Origin: Verrucomicrobia subdivision 3 bacterium UBA693
Lineage (GTDB): Bacteria; Verrucomicrobiota; Verrucomicrobiia; Limisphaerales; UBA8199
DNA: 64,000 nt
Assembly (NCBI GenBank): GCA_002298785.1
Contig: DBMR01000011.1
Location: 214,325 to 278,324, forward strand
Direction: 5' to 3'
Shown piece after piece: positions 9,307 to 17,246 of this stretch (within the stretch, counting starts at the first letter, position 1; each line of letters starts with the position of its first letter). The notes below the pieces were generated by a model. It worked only from the letters and a program-made list of their open reading frames with translations, was not told where the DNA came from and made no database searches. The position numbers and the translations under genes are program-made.

Positions 9307-10782
9307 CTATTCCCCGCTCCCCAACGGAAGGGCGCGGCCAGCCAGAGACTGCAGGCGCATCATGCGCACCGCGTCGCGTCCGCGGATGGATTGAACCGGC
9401 ATCAGGCCACGACTCAGAATGGCTTCCGCGGCGCAGTCGTTCAGCCACGCTTCCGCGTCGGGCATGACCCGGGTTTCCCCGTTTTCAGTGAACTTATGCA
9501 CCGGCAAATCCCCGAGTTCTCCATAGCCTCCCGCGGCAAAATCCCAGCCGTCGGCCTGGAAGGCGCTGGCGAGCAGGTAACCGCAAATGATGGCCGGATT
9601 TCCCCACAAATAATGTTCGTGCGGTGCGCCCGGCGGCAGCTCCTCGAAGGGCCAGGTTTCGAGGACCTCGCTGCCTTTTCCGTAGGGCTGACGCAGGAGA
9701 AATCGGGGCAAAGCCAGGCCGGCATATTGTGCCGCAGGTAACTTGCGCAAGGCTTGCCAGGCTTCCTGCATTCCGGGCTCAAGCGGCAGTTTCCAGTCGT
9801 CCGGGTCCGGATGCGCGGCGAACGAATCGGCGCCCACCCAGCGCGGGCTGGCGCCGGCCAGGACCTGCGCACCGACCGAAGCGGCAACTTGCGCCAACCG
9901 CCCCAGCAGGTCGACATCAGCGACTGTGGCGTCGAAGGTGTGCAAGACGAGCCAGGCCGCCCAAGGGTACTCTTCCGCTTGGCGGCGTATCGTCTGGAAG
10001 AGGCCGCTCGCGGCAAGGGATTCTTGCGCCGACAAATCGGTCGCCAATTCTTCCTTCGAGATATCGAGCAGGAATAACTTGAGGTTCTCTTCCGCCCCAA
10101 AATTTCGGACCAGCAAATCCAAACCTCGCCACGTCGCTTCGAGCGCCTGAAAATCCGGATGATGCAGCAGATTGTTCAACTGCCGGGCCAACTCCAGATC
10201 CAGGACCGAGCTCATGGCCGCCTGTTCCGCCGTGGGCGCGGGCACGCCGCTCGATCCCACAGCGCTCCGGATTAGCTCATTCAGGCCCGGCACACCTTTG
10301 GGCGCTGCGGCTGGAGTTGGAACCGGCGAAGCTCCACCGAGGAGCCGCGCCATGGTGTCTTCGTTCGACTCCGCCACGGAATTTTTCGGTGCCATCGCCG
10401 CACCTCCCGCGCCCCCTGGTTTCCCCATGCGTTTAAGCTGATCCACCAGGTCGGCCAGCGGTGGGACGCGTTTCAAGAGTTCGTCGGCATGAAAATCCTC
10501 CAGGGCGGTGAACGGCAAATCCACGACCTCCCCCGGGCTCGGCCCAAGCGACAACTTCAAGGCGGCGGCCTGGCTGGCCATGACCTGGTCACGATTGTCG
10601 AGGTCGATCCTCCAAATCCGCCGTCCCGCCAGACCTTCGCGGCGGCCCCGACTCTTTCTCCCGGAAAAATCTCCCACCACCGCCAGGCAGAAAGGCGACT
10701 CCGGATCGCGCGGCGCCCGCGCGCCGCCAGGTTTTGTGGACATCTCGAATTGCAGGTTGCCAGACGAGATTCTTGCACTCAT
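9307..10782 (-). CDS. TssB-TssC fusion, contractile sheath protein (type VI secretion-like)
   Basis: 491 residues. The N-terminal part resembles the small sheath subunit TssB/VipA: SPFCLAVVGDFSG, then WRIDLDNRDQVMASQ, and VDLPFTALEDFHADELLKRV near 90-115. After an Ala/Pro-rich linker (about 125-190) the rest matches the large subunit TssC/VipB: LNNLLHHPDFQALEATWRGL, LKLFLLDISKEEL, EYPWAAWLVLHTFDA, YAGLALPRFLLRQPYGKGSE, HYLWGNPAIICGYLLASAF and GELGDLPVHKF. Normally TssB and TssC are separate genes in a cluster with tssA, E, F, G, J, K, L, M, H, hcp and vgrG. None of these is seen in this window. The gene starts 3 bases after gpsA ends, so it is probably co-transcribed with plsY-gpsA. The family call is good; whether it builds a functional sheath is unknown. 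Confidence 0.8.
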   Translation of the reverse strand: MSARISSGNLQFEMSTKPGGARAPRDPESPFCLAVVGDFSGRKSRGRREGLAGRRIWRIDLDNRDQVMASQAAALKLSLGPSPGEVVDLPFTALEDFHADELLKRVPPLADLVDQLKRMGKPGGAGGAAMAPKNSVAESNEDTMARLLGGASPVPTPAAAPKGVPGLNELIRSAVGSSGVPAPTAEQAAMSSVLDLELARQLNNLLHHPDFQALEATWRGLDLLVRNFGAEENLKLFLLDISKEELATDLSAQESLAASGLFQTIRRQAEEYPWAAWLVLHTFDATVADVDLLGRLAQVAASVGAQVLAGASPRWVGADSFAAHPDPDDWKLPLEPGMQEAWQALRKLPAAQYAGLALPRFLLRQPYGKGSEVLETWPFEELPPGAPHEHYLWGNPAIICGYLLASAFQADGWDFAAGGYGELGDLPVHKFTENGETRVMPDAEAWLNDCAAEAILSRGLMPVQSIRGRDAVRMMRLQSLAGRALPLGSGE

Positions 10783-10785
10783 AAG

Positions 10786-11769
10786 CTATAGGTTTTCCGG
10801 TTTCGGATCGCGCGACATCAGGTCCCGGACACTGCGCGCGACATCCTTGCCCTGGTAGAGCATAGCATAGATTTCGTCGATCAGCGGCGTGACGACCTGC
10901 CGAAAGCGGGCCAACTGGTAGGCCGCCCGAGCCGTTGGATAACCTTCGGCCACCGCAATCATGCTGGCGGCGATGTCGGCGGGCTTCTCGCCTTTACCGA
11001 CGCGCTCGCCAAAACCGCGGTTGCGGCTGTGCCGCGAAAAGCAGGTCACCATCAAATCCCCGAGGCCGCTCAAACCGGTGAACGTCTCCGGCTGTGCGCC
11101 GCACGCCACGCCCACCCGGCGAATTTCGACAATCGCTCGCGTGACCAACGCGGCTTTCGAGTTGTCGCCAAAGCCGAGGCCGTCGCCAATGCCGGCCGCC
11201 ACCGCAATCACATTCTTGAGCGATCCACCGAGCTCCACGCCCAGCAAATCCGGGCTGGTATAAACGCGGAAGCTTGGCCGGTTGAAAATGGTTTGCACGG
11301 CAGCCGCCGCCTCCGCGTTCCGGCTTGCGGCCACAATCGCGGTGGGGATATCGCGGGCCACTTCAATGGCAAAAGTTGGTCCCGAGAGCGCGACGCATTG
11401 GGCGTGCGGCGCGGTTTGCTCGAGGATCCCGCTCATGGTCAGGTGGCTCTCGTACTCGATGCCTTTGGTGACGCTCACCACGGTGCCGTTGAAGGCGTCC
11501 AGGCTTTTGGTCACGCTACGGAAAGCCTGCGAAGGGACGGCCACCAGGACCAACTCGGCGGAAGAGACCGCGCGCTGGAGGTCCGGTTCGAGGGCGATAT
11601 CCGGCGGCACGGGAATTCCCGGCAGGAACCGCTCATTGCGCCCGGTCTTCCTGATTTCCTCCAAATCCTCCCGCAAATGTCCCCACAAGGTGACGTGCGC
11701 GCCGCCGGCATGCAGCAGGCGGGCCAGCGCGGTGCCCCAGGCACCAGCGCCTAAAACGGTGATATTCAT
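10786..11769 (-). CDS. gpsA: NAD(P)-dependent glycerol-3-phosphate dehydrogenase
   Basis: 327 residues from the ATG at 11769, which overlaps the end of plsY in an ATGA arrangement; the frame extends further upstream but only into antisense of plsY. It reduces dihydroxyacetone phosphate to sn-glycerol 3-phosphate for phospholipid synthesis. Visible signatures are the Rossmann start MNITVLGAGAWGTALARLLH, VVSVTKGIEYE near 110, SGPTFAIEVA near 138, the catalytic-lysine segment GSLKNVIAVAAGIGDGLGFG near 185-205, and GLSGLGDLMVTCFS. The length is normal for the family. The adjacent plsY uses its product, so the pair forms the first committed steps of phosphatidic acid synthesis. Confidence 0.96.
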   Translation of the reverse strand: MNITVLGAGAWGTALARLLHAGGAHVTLWGHLREDLEEIRKTGRNERFLPGIPVPPDIALEPDLQRAVSSAELVLVAVPSQAFRSVTKSLDAFNGTVVSVTKGIEYESHLTMSGILEQTAPHAQCVALSGPTFAIEVARDIPTAIVAASRNAEAAAAVQTIFNRPSFRVYTSPDLLGVELGGSLKNVIAVAAGIGDGLGFGDNSKAALVTRAIVEIRRVGVACGAQPETFTGLSGLGDLMVTCFSRHSRNRGFGERVGKGEKPADIAASMIAVAEGYPTARAAYQLARFRQVVTPLIDEIYAMLYQGKDVARSVRDLMSRDPKPENL

Positions 11770-12434
11770 GATTTGGATGCGCCGGAGGCGGCGGCTTTTC
11801 GAAAAACGATTTTGCTTTCGGTGCCGTTCAGCAGCCGTTGGATGTTGGCTTTGTGTTTGTAAATGGCGAGCGCCGCCATGCTGCCGGTCACCACGATGCG
11901 CGTGACGCTTTCGCCCGTGAGCCAGGCGGCAAACGGCAGCGTGAACGACGCCAGCATGGACGCCAGCGAAACGTAGCGCGTGAGCGCCACCACGATCAGC
12001 CACACGGCCAGGATGATTAGCAACGAATACGGTACCATCGCCACCAGCACCCCGGCAGACGTCGCGATGCCCTTGCCGCCTTTGAAATTCAGCCAGCAGG
12101 TGTAGTTATGCCCGATCACGGCGCAGACGGCCGAAAGAATCAGGCCGACATCGCGCGCGCCTTCCCCAAAGCTTGAGGCCAGGAGCTGAAAAATCAGCGG
12201 CGTTACCACCCGCACGGCGATCCAGCCTTTCGCCGCGTCCACCAGCATCACCAGGACTCCCGGACCTTTGCCCAGGTAGCGAAAGACGTTGGTCGCGCCG
12301 ATGTTCCCGCTGCCAACCTTCCGGATATCGATGCCTTCGGCTTTGCCGACGAGAAAGCCGGTGGGGATCGAGCCCATGAGGTAGGCCGCCACGGCCACCA
12401 CCAGATATACCAGGATATGAGTCAAAACGAACAC
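11766..12434 (-). CDS. plsY: Glycerol-3-phosphate acyltransferase PlsY
   Basis: 222 residues with a GTG start at 12434. This integral membrane enzyme transfers acyl from acyl-phosphate to sn-glycerol 3-phosphate. The three conserved PlsY motifs are present: MGSIPTGFLVGK (about 20-31), GSGNIGATNVFRYLGKGPG (about 42-60) and GHNYTCWLNFKGGKGIATSA (about 107-126). About five hydrophobic helices are spread over the protein. It overlaps gpsA by 4 bases and is the first gene of the leftward operon plsY-gpsA-tssBC. An 81-base gap separates it from the divergent Gfo/Idh gene, where both promoters must lie. Assignment is secure. Confidence 0.95.
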   Translation of the reverse strand: MFVLTHILVYLVVAVAAYLMGSIPTGFLVGKAEGIDIRKVGSGNIGATNVFRYLGKGPGVLVMLVDAAKGWIAVRVVTPLIFQLLASSFGEGARDVGLILSAVCAVIGHNYTCWLNFKGGKGIATSAGVLVAMVPYSLLIILAVWLIVVALTRYVSLASMLASFTLPFAAWLTGESVTRIVVTGSMAALAIYKHKANIQRLLNGTESKIVFRKAAASGASKS

Positions 12435-12515
12435 GAGGTCTACTTTTTAATGGTATGGGCGGAACTTTAAAGTCCAAAGTTGTAACTCGCCCTCCCAAAA
12501 TGCAAAATCGGCGGG

Positions 12516-13592
12516 ATGACAACAGTGGCAGAATCCCCCCGCCGCACCCCGGTCAAAGTAGGCGTGCTGGGCACCGGCGCGCTCGGGCAGCACCATGCGC
12601 GCATTTACGCCGAATTGGCGGCCGCAGGCCAGGTGCAGTTTATTGGCGTCTACGACGCCGTCCCGGACGTCGCCCGCAAAATTGCTGAAAAGCACCATGT
12701 CCGGGCGTTTGCTTCCGTGGCCGACCTCGTGGCGGCGGTCGAGGCGGCGAGCATCGTGACCCCCACCACCACCCATTTCGAGCTCTCCCGGATGCTGCTC
12801 AACGCGGGACGCCATGTGCTGGTGGAAAAGCCCATGACCGACAACACCGAACAGGCGGGCGAGCTGGTGCAACTGGCGCAAAGTCTCCGGTGCGTGCTCC
12901 AGGTGGGCCACGTGGAACGCTTCAACCCGGTCTTCAATTTCCTCGATGCCGTGGCGAAGGAGCCTAAGTTCATCGAAGCCCACCGGCTCTCCCCCTACCC
13001 CGCCCGCAGCACCGATATCGGCGTCGTGCTCGATCTCATGATCCATGACCTTGACGTGATCCTGGCCTTCGTGAAATCGCCGGTCACCAGCGTGGATGCG
13101 GTGGGCATCCCGGTGTTGAGCAAGACCGAAGACATCGCCAACGCCCGGCTGCGCTTTGCCAACGGCTGCGTCGCGAACCTCACCGCCAGCCGCGTCAGCC
13201 CTGAGCGCATGCGCAAGATTCGCGTCTTCAGCGGCGGCGCCAACACCAGCTACATCTCCCTCGATTACCGGGCCCAGGAAGGTTACATCTACCGCATCGC
13301 CCGCGAAGGGGAATCGGAGAGTTCGCTTTTCAAGAAGCTGCTGCAGGCCAAAACCACCGCGATCGTCAGCGAATTCAACGGCCGCCGCATCGTGCGCGAG
13401 CCGGTGCCGATCACCAAAGATGAACCGCTAAAACTGGAGCTGCTCCATTTTGTGGATTGCATCCAGGAGCATCAGACCCCTCGGGTGAGCGGCGCCTCCG
13501 CCAAGCACGCGCTCGACCTGGCGTTCGAAATCACACGCCAGATTCAAACCGCCGCGTCGGGCCAGGGCGCCGCATTGCTGCCGCCACTCTAA
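12516..13592 (+). CDS. Gfo/Idh/MocA oxidoreductase, possible GnnA-type UDP-sugar dehydrogenase
   Basis: 358 residues. The N-terminal Rossmann fold shows VGVLGTGALGQHHARIYAEL (about 13-33). The family EKP motif is in HVLVEKPMTDN near 105-115, followed by the C-terminal substrate domain (VVLDLMIHDLDVIL, about 165-180). It lies 19 bases before lpxB in the same direction. In several Gram-negative bacteria a Gfo/Idh enzyme in the lpx cluster (GnnA) oxidises UDP-GlcNAc at C3, so that an amino group can be added to make an amide-only lipid A. That role is suggested here by neighbourhood alone. The partner aminotransferase GnnB is not in the window. The family call is firm; the substrate is inferred. 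Confidence 0.85.
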   Translation: MTTVAESPRRTPVKVGVLGTGALGQHHARIYAELAAAGQVQFIGVYDAVPDVARKIAEKHHVRAFASVADLVAAVEAASIVTPTTTHFELSRMLLNAGRHVLVEKPMTDNTEQAGELVQLAQSLRCVLQVGHVERFNPVFNFLDAVAKEPKFIEAHRLSPYPARSTDIGVVLDLMIHDLDVILAFVKSPVTSVDAVGIPVLSKTEDIANARLRFANGCVANLTASRVSPERMRKIRVFSGGANTSYISLDYRAQEGYIYRIAREGESESSLFKKLLQAKTTAIVSEFNGRRIVREPVPITKDEPLKLELLHFVDCIQEHQTPRVSGASAKHALDLAFEITRQIQTAASGQGAALLPPL

Positions 13593-13611
13593 ACCTTCGG
13601 CGCATCCCCTC

Positions 13612-14829
13612 ATGAAACCCAAAAGCTTCATGCTCATCGCTGGCGAGCCGAGCGGGGATGCCTTGGCCGCAGACCTCGTCCGCGCTTTGCGGGAGAAACT
13701 CGCCAATCGGACGCTCGCACCCACGGCCGAAGCGCAGCCGCGGCTTAGCTCTCTCGCTCCCCGGTTTTTCGGCGCCGGCGGGTCGCACCTCGCAAATGCG
13801 GGCGCCGAACTGGCACTGGATCTGACCGCGCATTCGGTCATCGGCTTTTCCGATGTGGTGAAAAACCTGCTGAAATTCCGCCGCATCTTCCACCAATTGC
13901 TGGCCCTGGCTGCAAATCGCACTCCGGACGCCATCGTCTGTGTCGATTTCTCCGGGTTTAACCGTCGACTCGCCCACGCCATTAAGAGGCAGGTGCGCCA
14001 ACGATCCAACCTGATGACGAATTGGAATCCTCCCATCATCCAGTTCGTTTCCCCCCAGGTTTGGGCCTCCCGCCCCGGGCGTGCCACATACATGGCGGAA
14101 GACTACGATCTATTACTCACGATCTTCCCGTTCGAGAAGGATTGGTACGCCCGGCGGGCGCCTGATCTGCACGTGGAATTTGTCGGGCATCCGATGGTGG
14201 ACCGCTACGCCGGAGTGAAGCTCCCCGAACCTGCCGCTCGGAATTCCCAGCCGCCGGAAGTGCTCCTGCTACCGGGCAGCCGCCCGGGAGAACTCAAGCG
14301 GCATCTGCCGGTCATGTTCCCCGCGTTCGACAATCTCACCCGGTCCCTGCCTGGGATTCGAGGCCGCATGGTGCTGCCGAACCAGGAACTGTTGCGCCTC
14401 GCCACCAGTTTTGGCCCGCCGCCCGGCCTCGAGGTAGTGTGTGGCGGCCTGACGGAAGCGCTGCTCCGTGCCAGCGTGGCGATCGCCTCCACCGGCACGG
14501 TCACCATGGAATGCGCGTGGTTCGGCGTTCCGACGGTGGCCATTTACAAAACCTCGTGGAGCACCTACCAAATCGGCAAACGCCTGGTGACCGTCCGGTT
14601 CCTGGCCATGCCCAACCTGCTGGCCGATCAGGAAGTGTTCCCGGAGCTTATCCAGGACCAGGCCACGCCGGATCGAATCGCTACGGCCGCCCTGGATTTG
14701 CAGCGCAATCCCGCCCGCCAGGCGGAGGTAAAAGGCATACTGGCGCGAGTTGTCGGCGGTCTGGGCGGGCCGGGCGCCTCCCGGCGCGCGGCCGAGGCGA
14801 TTCTTCGCTTGCCGGGATTGGGTGCTTGA
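13612..14829 (+). CDS. lpxB: Lipid-A-disaccharide synthase
   Basis: 405 residues. The glycosyltransferase joins UDP-diacylglucosamine and lipid X to form the lipid A disaccharide at the inner membrane. Diagnostic parts are MLIAGEPSGDALAADLVRAL near the N-terminus, FFGAGGSHLANAGAEL, HSVIGFSDVVKNLLKFRRIF, CVDFSGFNRRLAHAIK, QFVSPQVWASRPGR, FVGHPMVDRY, LLPGSRPGELKRHLPVMFPA and STGTVTMECAWFGVPTVAIY. An insertion of about 20 residues after residue 33 (NRTLAPTAEAQPRLSSL) is not usual for LpxB. Its presence shows a lipid A-bearing outer membrane. It follows the Gfo/Idh gene closely and probably shares its promoter. Confidence 0.95.
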   Translation: MKPKSFMLIAGEPSGDALAADLVRALREKLANRTLAPTAEAQPRLSSLAPRFFGAGGSHLANAGAELALDLTAHSVIGFSDVVKNLLKFRRIFHQLLALAANRTPDAIVCVDFSGFNRRLAHAIKRQVRQRSNLMTNWNPPIIQFVSPQVWASRPGRATYMAEDYDLLLTIFPFEKDWYARRAPDLHVEFVGHPMVDRYAGVKLPEPAARNSQPPEVLLLPGSRPGELKRHLPVMFPAFDNLTRSLPGIRGRMVLPNQELLRLATSFGPPPGLEVVCGGLTEALLRASVAIASTGTVTMECAWFGVPTVAIYKTSWSTYQIGKRLVTVRFLAMPNLLADQEVFPELIQDQATPDRIATAALDLQRNPARQAEVKGILARVVGGLGGPGASRRAAEAILRLPGLGA

Positions 14830-14879
14830 CGTCGCCGAAAACTGGGGAACGATTAAGGGCAGATATATCCGCACGGTGC

Positions 14880-15527
14880 GTGGCTAATCAAAAAACAACC
14901 CGGAAGACCGAGATACCGCGTAAGACCATTTACCGGTTGTCAGTCTATTCGCGCTGCCTGGGCCGATTAAAGGATAACCAGATCGAGACAGTGTCCAGCG
15001 AGGCCCTGGCAAAAGTGGCTGGCGTCAAGCCGCCGCAGTTGCGGAAGGACCTGGCGTATCTTGGCCAATTTGGCACCCGTGGCCTCGGCTACGACGTAAA
15101 CGAGTTGTCCCGCAAAATCTCCGAGGAACTCGGCACCTCGCGCCTGCAACCGGTAATCCTCGTGGGAGTAGGCAACCTGGGTCTGGCTCTTCTCTCCTAC
15201 CGCGGCTTTGAAAAAGAGGGCTTCGAAATCGTGGCCGCCTTTGATATCGAGCCTCAGCGGCGCCGGCCAAAACAAACCCCTCAAGTCATCCTCAATATGC
15301 GCGAACTGCCCGAGTTCGTCAGGGATCACCAGGTACGCATGGCCATTCTAAGTGTGCCGGTCGGAGCCGCCCAGGAAGTCACAAATCTACTGGTTTCGTG
15401 TGGCATTCTGGGAATTCTGAATTTCGCGCCGATCGTGCTGGACGTCCCGGAAGCGGTGATGGTCAACAACGTAAACCTCGCCATCGAGTTGGAGAATCTA
15501 AGTTACTTCATCCACCCCAAACGGTGA
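14880..15527 (+). CDS. rex: Redox-sensing transcriptional repressor Rex
   Basis: 215 residues from a GTG at 14880. Rex binds DNA when NADH is low and releases it when the NADH/NAD+ ratio rises. The N-terminal winged helix shows KTIYRLSVYSRCLGRL, ALAKVAGVKPPQLRKDLAYL and GQFGTRGLGYDVNEL, all hallmark Rex segments. The Rossmann domain follows (VILVGVGNLGLALLSY), then AILSVPVGAAQEV and LNFAPIVLDVPEAVMVNNVN. The GTG gives the usual length. A TTG at 14826 overlapping the lpxB stop is an alternative start, and AAGGGCAG upstream could serve as a ribosome site. It may be co-transcribed with lpxB. No TTGTGA-N6-TCACAA type Rex operator was noticed in the window. Confidence 0.93.
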   Translation: MANQKTTRKTEIPRKTIYRLSVYSRCLGRLKDNQIETVSSEALAKVAGVKPPQLRKDLAYLGQFGTRGLGYDVNELSRKISEELGTSRLQPVILVGVGNLGLALLSYRGFEKEGFEIVAAFDIEPQRRRPKQTPQVILNMRELPEFVRDHQVRMAILSVPVGAAQEVTNLLVSCGILGILNFAPIVLDVPEAVMVNNVNLAIELENLSYFIHPKR

Positions 15528-15563
15528 CCGCCCCGCATTTGCTCCCGGCGTCGCCCTCGGGGA

Positions 15564-16058
15564 TTATTGACGCACGCTGACCTGTTCCAGCACGGCGAGA
15601 ATCGCTTCCGCATCCGGAGCCCGGCGGATGGCTTCCAGCCGGTCTGGTTGCTGCCCTAACCGGGCGAGGCTCGCGAGCACGTGAAGATACGCAGCAGCAT
15701 CGGTGGCGGGCACCGCCAGCAGGAACACCAGGTCAGCTTTGGGCGCCCCTTTGGGTCCCCACGAAAGCGGTTCCGGGGCGCGGCCTACGGCCAGGTGGAT
15801 GCTCTTTAACCCGCTCAAGCGGGCGTGCGGCACCACGACCCCGCTCCCGAGAGAAGAACCGCTCAGCAACTCCTGGTTCAGCGCGCTGTGATAGAACGCC
15901 AGCACCTCGGGGATGCAACCCTCATGGTGCAACACCTGGCTCAACTCATTGATGATCGCGGCGGGATCTTTGCCCGTCAGCGCCGGCACGATCAAAGCCG
16001 CGCGCGTGAACATCGATAGCGAGGCAACCGCTGGAGCGATGGCTGCTTCAGACGACAT
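15564..16058 (-). CDS. PTS IIA domain protein (fructose/PtsN family)
   Basis: 164 residues. The fold and motifs match EIIA of the fructose/mannitol type: MFTRAALIVPALTGKDPAAIINELS, LLSGSSLGSGVVVPHARLS and LVFLLAVPATDAAAYLHVLASLARL. His78 in GVVVPHARL is the expected phosphorylation site. No membrane EIIC or other sugar PTS subunit is nearby, so a regulatory role like that of PtsN (EIIA-Ntr) is more likely than transport; this is an inference. Its start overlaps the end of the upstream zinc-ribbon gene by 11 bases, so the two are translationally linked. It converges with rex. Confidence 0.88.
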   Translation of the reverse strand: MSSEAAIAPAVASLSMFTRAALIVPALTGKDPAAIINELSQVLHHEGCIPEVLAFYHSALNQELLSGSSLGSGVVVPHARLSGLKSIHLAVGRAPEPLSWGPKGAPKADLVFLLAVPATDAAAYLHVLASLARLGQQPDRLEAIRRAPDAEAILAVLEQVSVRQ

Positions 16059-16485
16059 TCTCGGCCACCTTCTCGCCCTCTTTCACCACCTTGGCCGCTG
16101 TCTTGCGTTTCCGTGGGCGCTTCGCCGGTTTCTCGATCGGGATCTCGCTGCCAGAGGCCTGAGGAACCGCGGCCGCGGGCGCCTCTTCGGTCAGCGGCGG
16201 CAAATACAGGTACCGCCCGCACGTGTCACACAGACGAATGTCCGTGCCTTGCATGAGCGTATTGATGGTGCCGATCGGCAGCCGCATATGGCACCCTGTG
16301 CAGACCTGGTTGCGCACCAGCGCCACGCCTTTCTTCCCGCGGGCCACTAACCGATCATAATGCCCGAGAATCTGCGGAGGAATCAAAGCGCGTGCGGCTT
16401 CAATTTCAGCGGGTGTAAACTTGACGGGGGTCTCCTCAAAATCAATCGCCTGGAGCTTAAGCAAATTGTTCAGCAACTCATTCAT
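16048..16485 (-). CDS. Short C4-type zinc-ribbon protein
   Basis: 145 residues from the ATG at 16485 (MNELLNNLLKLQAIDFE); a longer frame exists upstream but lacks support. The start resembles the N-terminus of the C4 zinc-ribbon family (PF02591), where 'LLKLQxID' leads into a long coiled coil. Here that coil is shortened: the zinc ribbon VCTGCHMRLP...RLCDTCGRYLYL comes at about 75-108, with two CxxC pairs. The C-terminus is a basic tail rich in Lys and Arg (KRPRKRKTAAKVV). Family members are thought to bind nucleic acid or protein partners, with no agreed function. It is the first gene of a two-gene unit with the PTS IIA gene. Confidence 0.75.
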   Translation of the reverse strand: MNELLNNLLKLQAIDFEETPVKFTPAEIEAARALIPPQILGHYDRLVARGKKGVALVRNQVCTGCHMRLPIGTINTLMQGTDIRLCDTCGRYLYLPPLTEEAPAAAVPQASGSEIPIEKPAKRPRKRKTAAKVVKEGEKVAENVV

Positions 16486-16768
16486 GGTGAATACTTCTAT
16501 GCTACTATCATGCCAGAAATCCCCATCGATACCCAACCCACTGGCTTTCAGTTGTTAAGAAATTTCTAAACGAACCACAAAACACCCGAACCCGGGAGAT
16601 CTTCGCCAAAAGCGCAAATCTTGCACGTGGTTCGGAAAAATTGTGCAGAAAAAAGGAGCCGGTTTTGGTGCTGGTTCTTCACCAACCCCGGCCCCGTGTT
16701 CACTTCAATTCAGGCCTGACCAAATCGCGGCGACCCAAACACCGCGCCGCGAGTACCTGCCTTGAGTC

Positions 16769-16945
16769 TTAAGCCGTCTTGCGGTTGCGGCGATTCTGCC
16801 GGGGGGCCGCTTGCGGGTTGGTGACCGGAGCCTGGGGGGCGTTGGGCTTCACAGCCGCGGCTTGAGGAGCCGGGTTGGCACATCCACAGGTCGGGGCAGC
16901 CGGGGTGGTCGGAGTCGTGATGGTCTTGTTTTCAGTTACATTCAT
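16769..16945 (-). CDS. 58-residue Pro/Ala/Thr-rich micro-protein with CGC motif
   Basis: A short frame from an ATG at 16945: MNVTENKTITTPTTPAAP, then TCGCANPAP near residues 19-27, a long Pro/Ala/Gln/Asn stretch and a basic end RQNRRNRKTA. Codon usage fits neighbouring genes and the composition is coherent, which supports a real gene. No family is recognised. The single Cys-Gly-Cys could bind a metal or form a disulfide. The tail could bind nucleic acid. Upstream DNA is AT-rich (TTAATAATTATATG) with no clear Shine-Dalgarno. No modifying enzyme typical of a ribosomally made peptide is nearby. Function unknown. Confidence 0.55.
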   Translation of the reverse strand: MNVTENKTITTPTTPAAPTCGCANPAPQAAAVKPNAPQAPVTNPQAAPRQNRRNRKTA

Positions 16946-17246
16946 ATAATTATTAATCTCAAAGTTCTGGTTCTATGCGCCCTGGTCCACGCCAGTGCGC
17001 GAATGGTGCTATCGCATCGGCTGTGCCAACCTCGCGCAATTTTCGCATCCTGTTATTTCAACGCAGTTTACGGAAAATCGCCTTTTTGCTCTTCGCGACC
17101 ATTTCCCCGTTATCGCGCAAGACCTGCACGTAACCCTACGGTCTGTGTGCAGAGCGGGGGGGATCTCCAAAAAGCGGGTGAAAAAGAAAATGGCTCAGCG
17201 AAACCGGTCCTTAATCAGGCATCAATCGCGCCAACCTGGCGGACGG
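16946..17246. other. Intergenic region, nothing assigned
   Basis: About 300 bases between the 3' end of the response-regulator gene and the start of the micro-protein gene. AT-rich sequence at 16946-16965 probably holds the micro-protein promoter. No coding frame with plausible composition and no clear hairpin-plus-T-tract terminator was seen. Confidence 0.4.

Noticed and set aside
9307..10782. A full type VI secretion locus
   Set aside because: Only the sheath fusion is present. The neighbours are gpsA, plsY and a Pmp3-type gene, and no other tss gene was found in the window.
14826..15600. Rex operator near rex or other genes
   Set aside because: No TTGTGA-N6-TCACAA-like palindrome was found upstream of rex or elsewhere in the window by eye.
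16640..16700. Terminator-like TTGGTG...CACCAA pair downstream of the micro-protein gene
   Set aside because: Short stem and no T-tract on the relevant strand.
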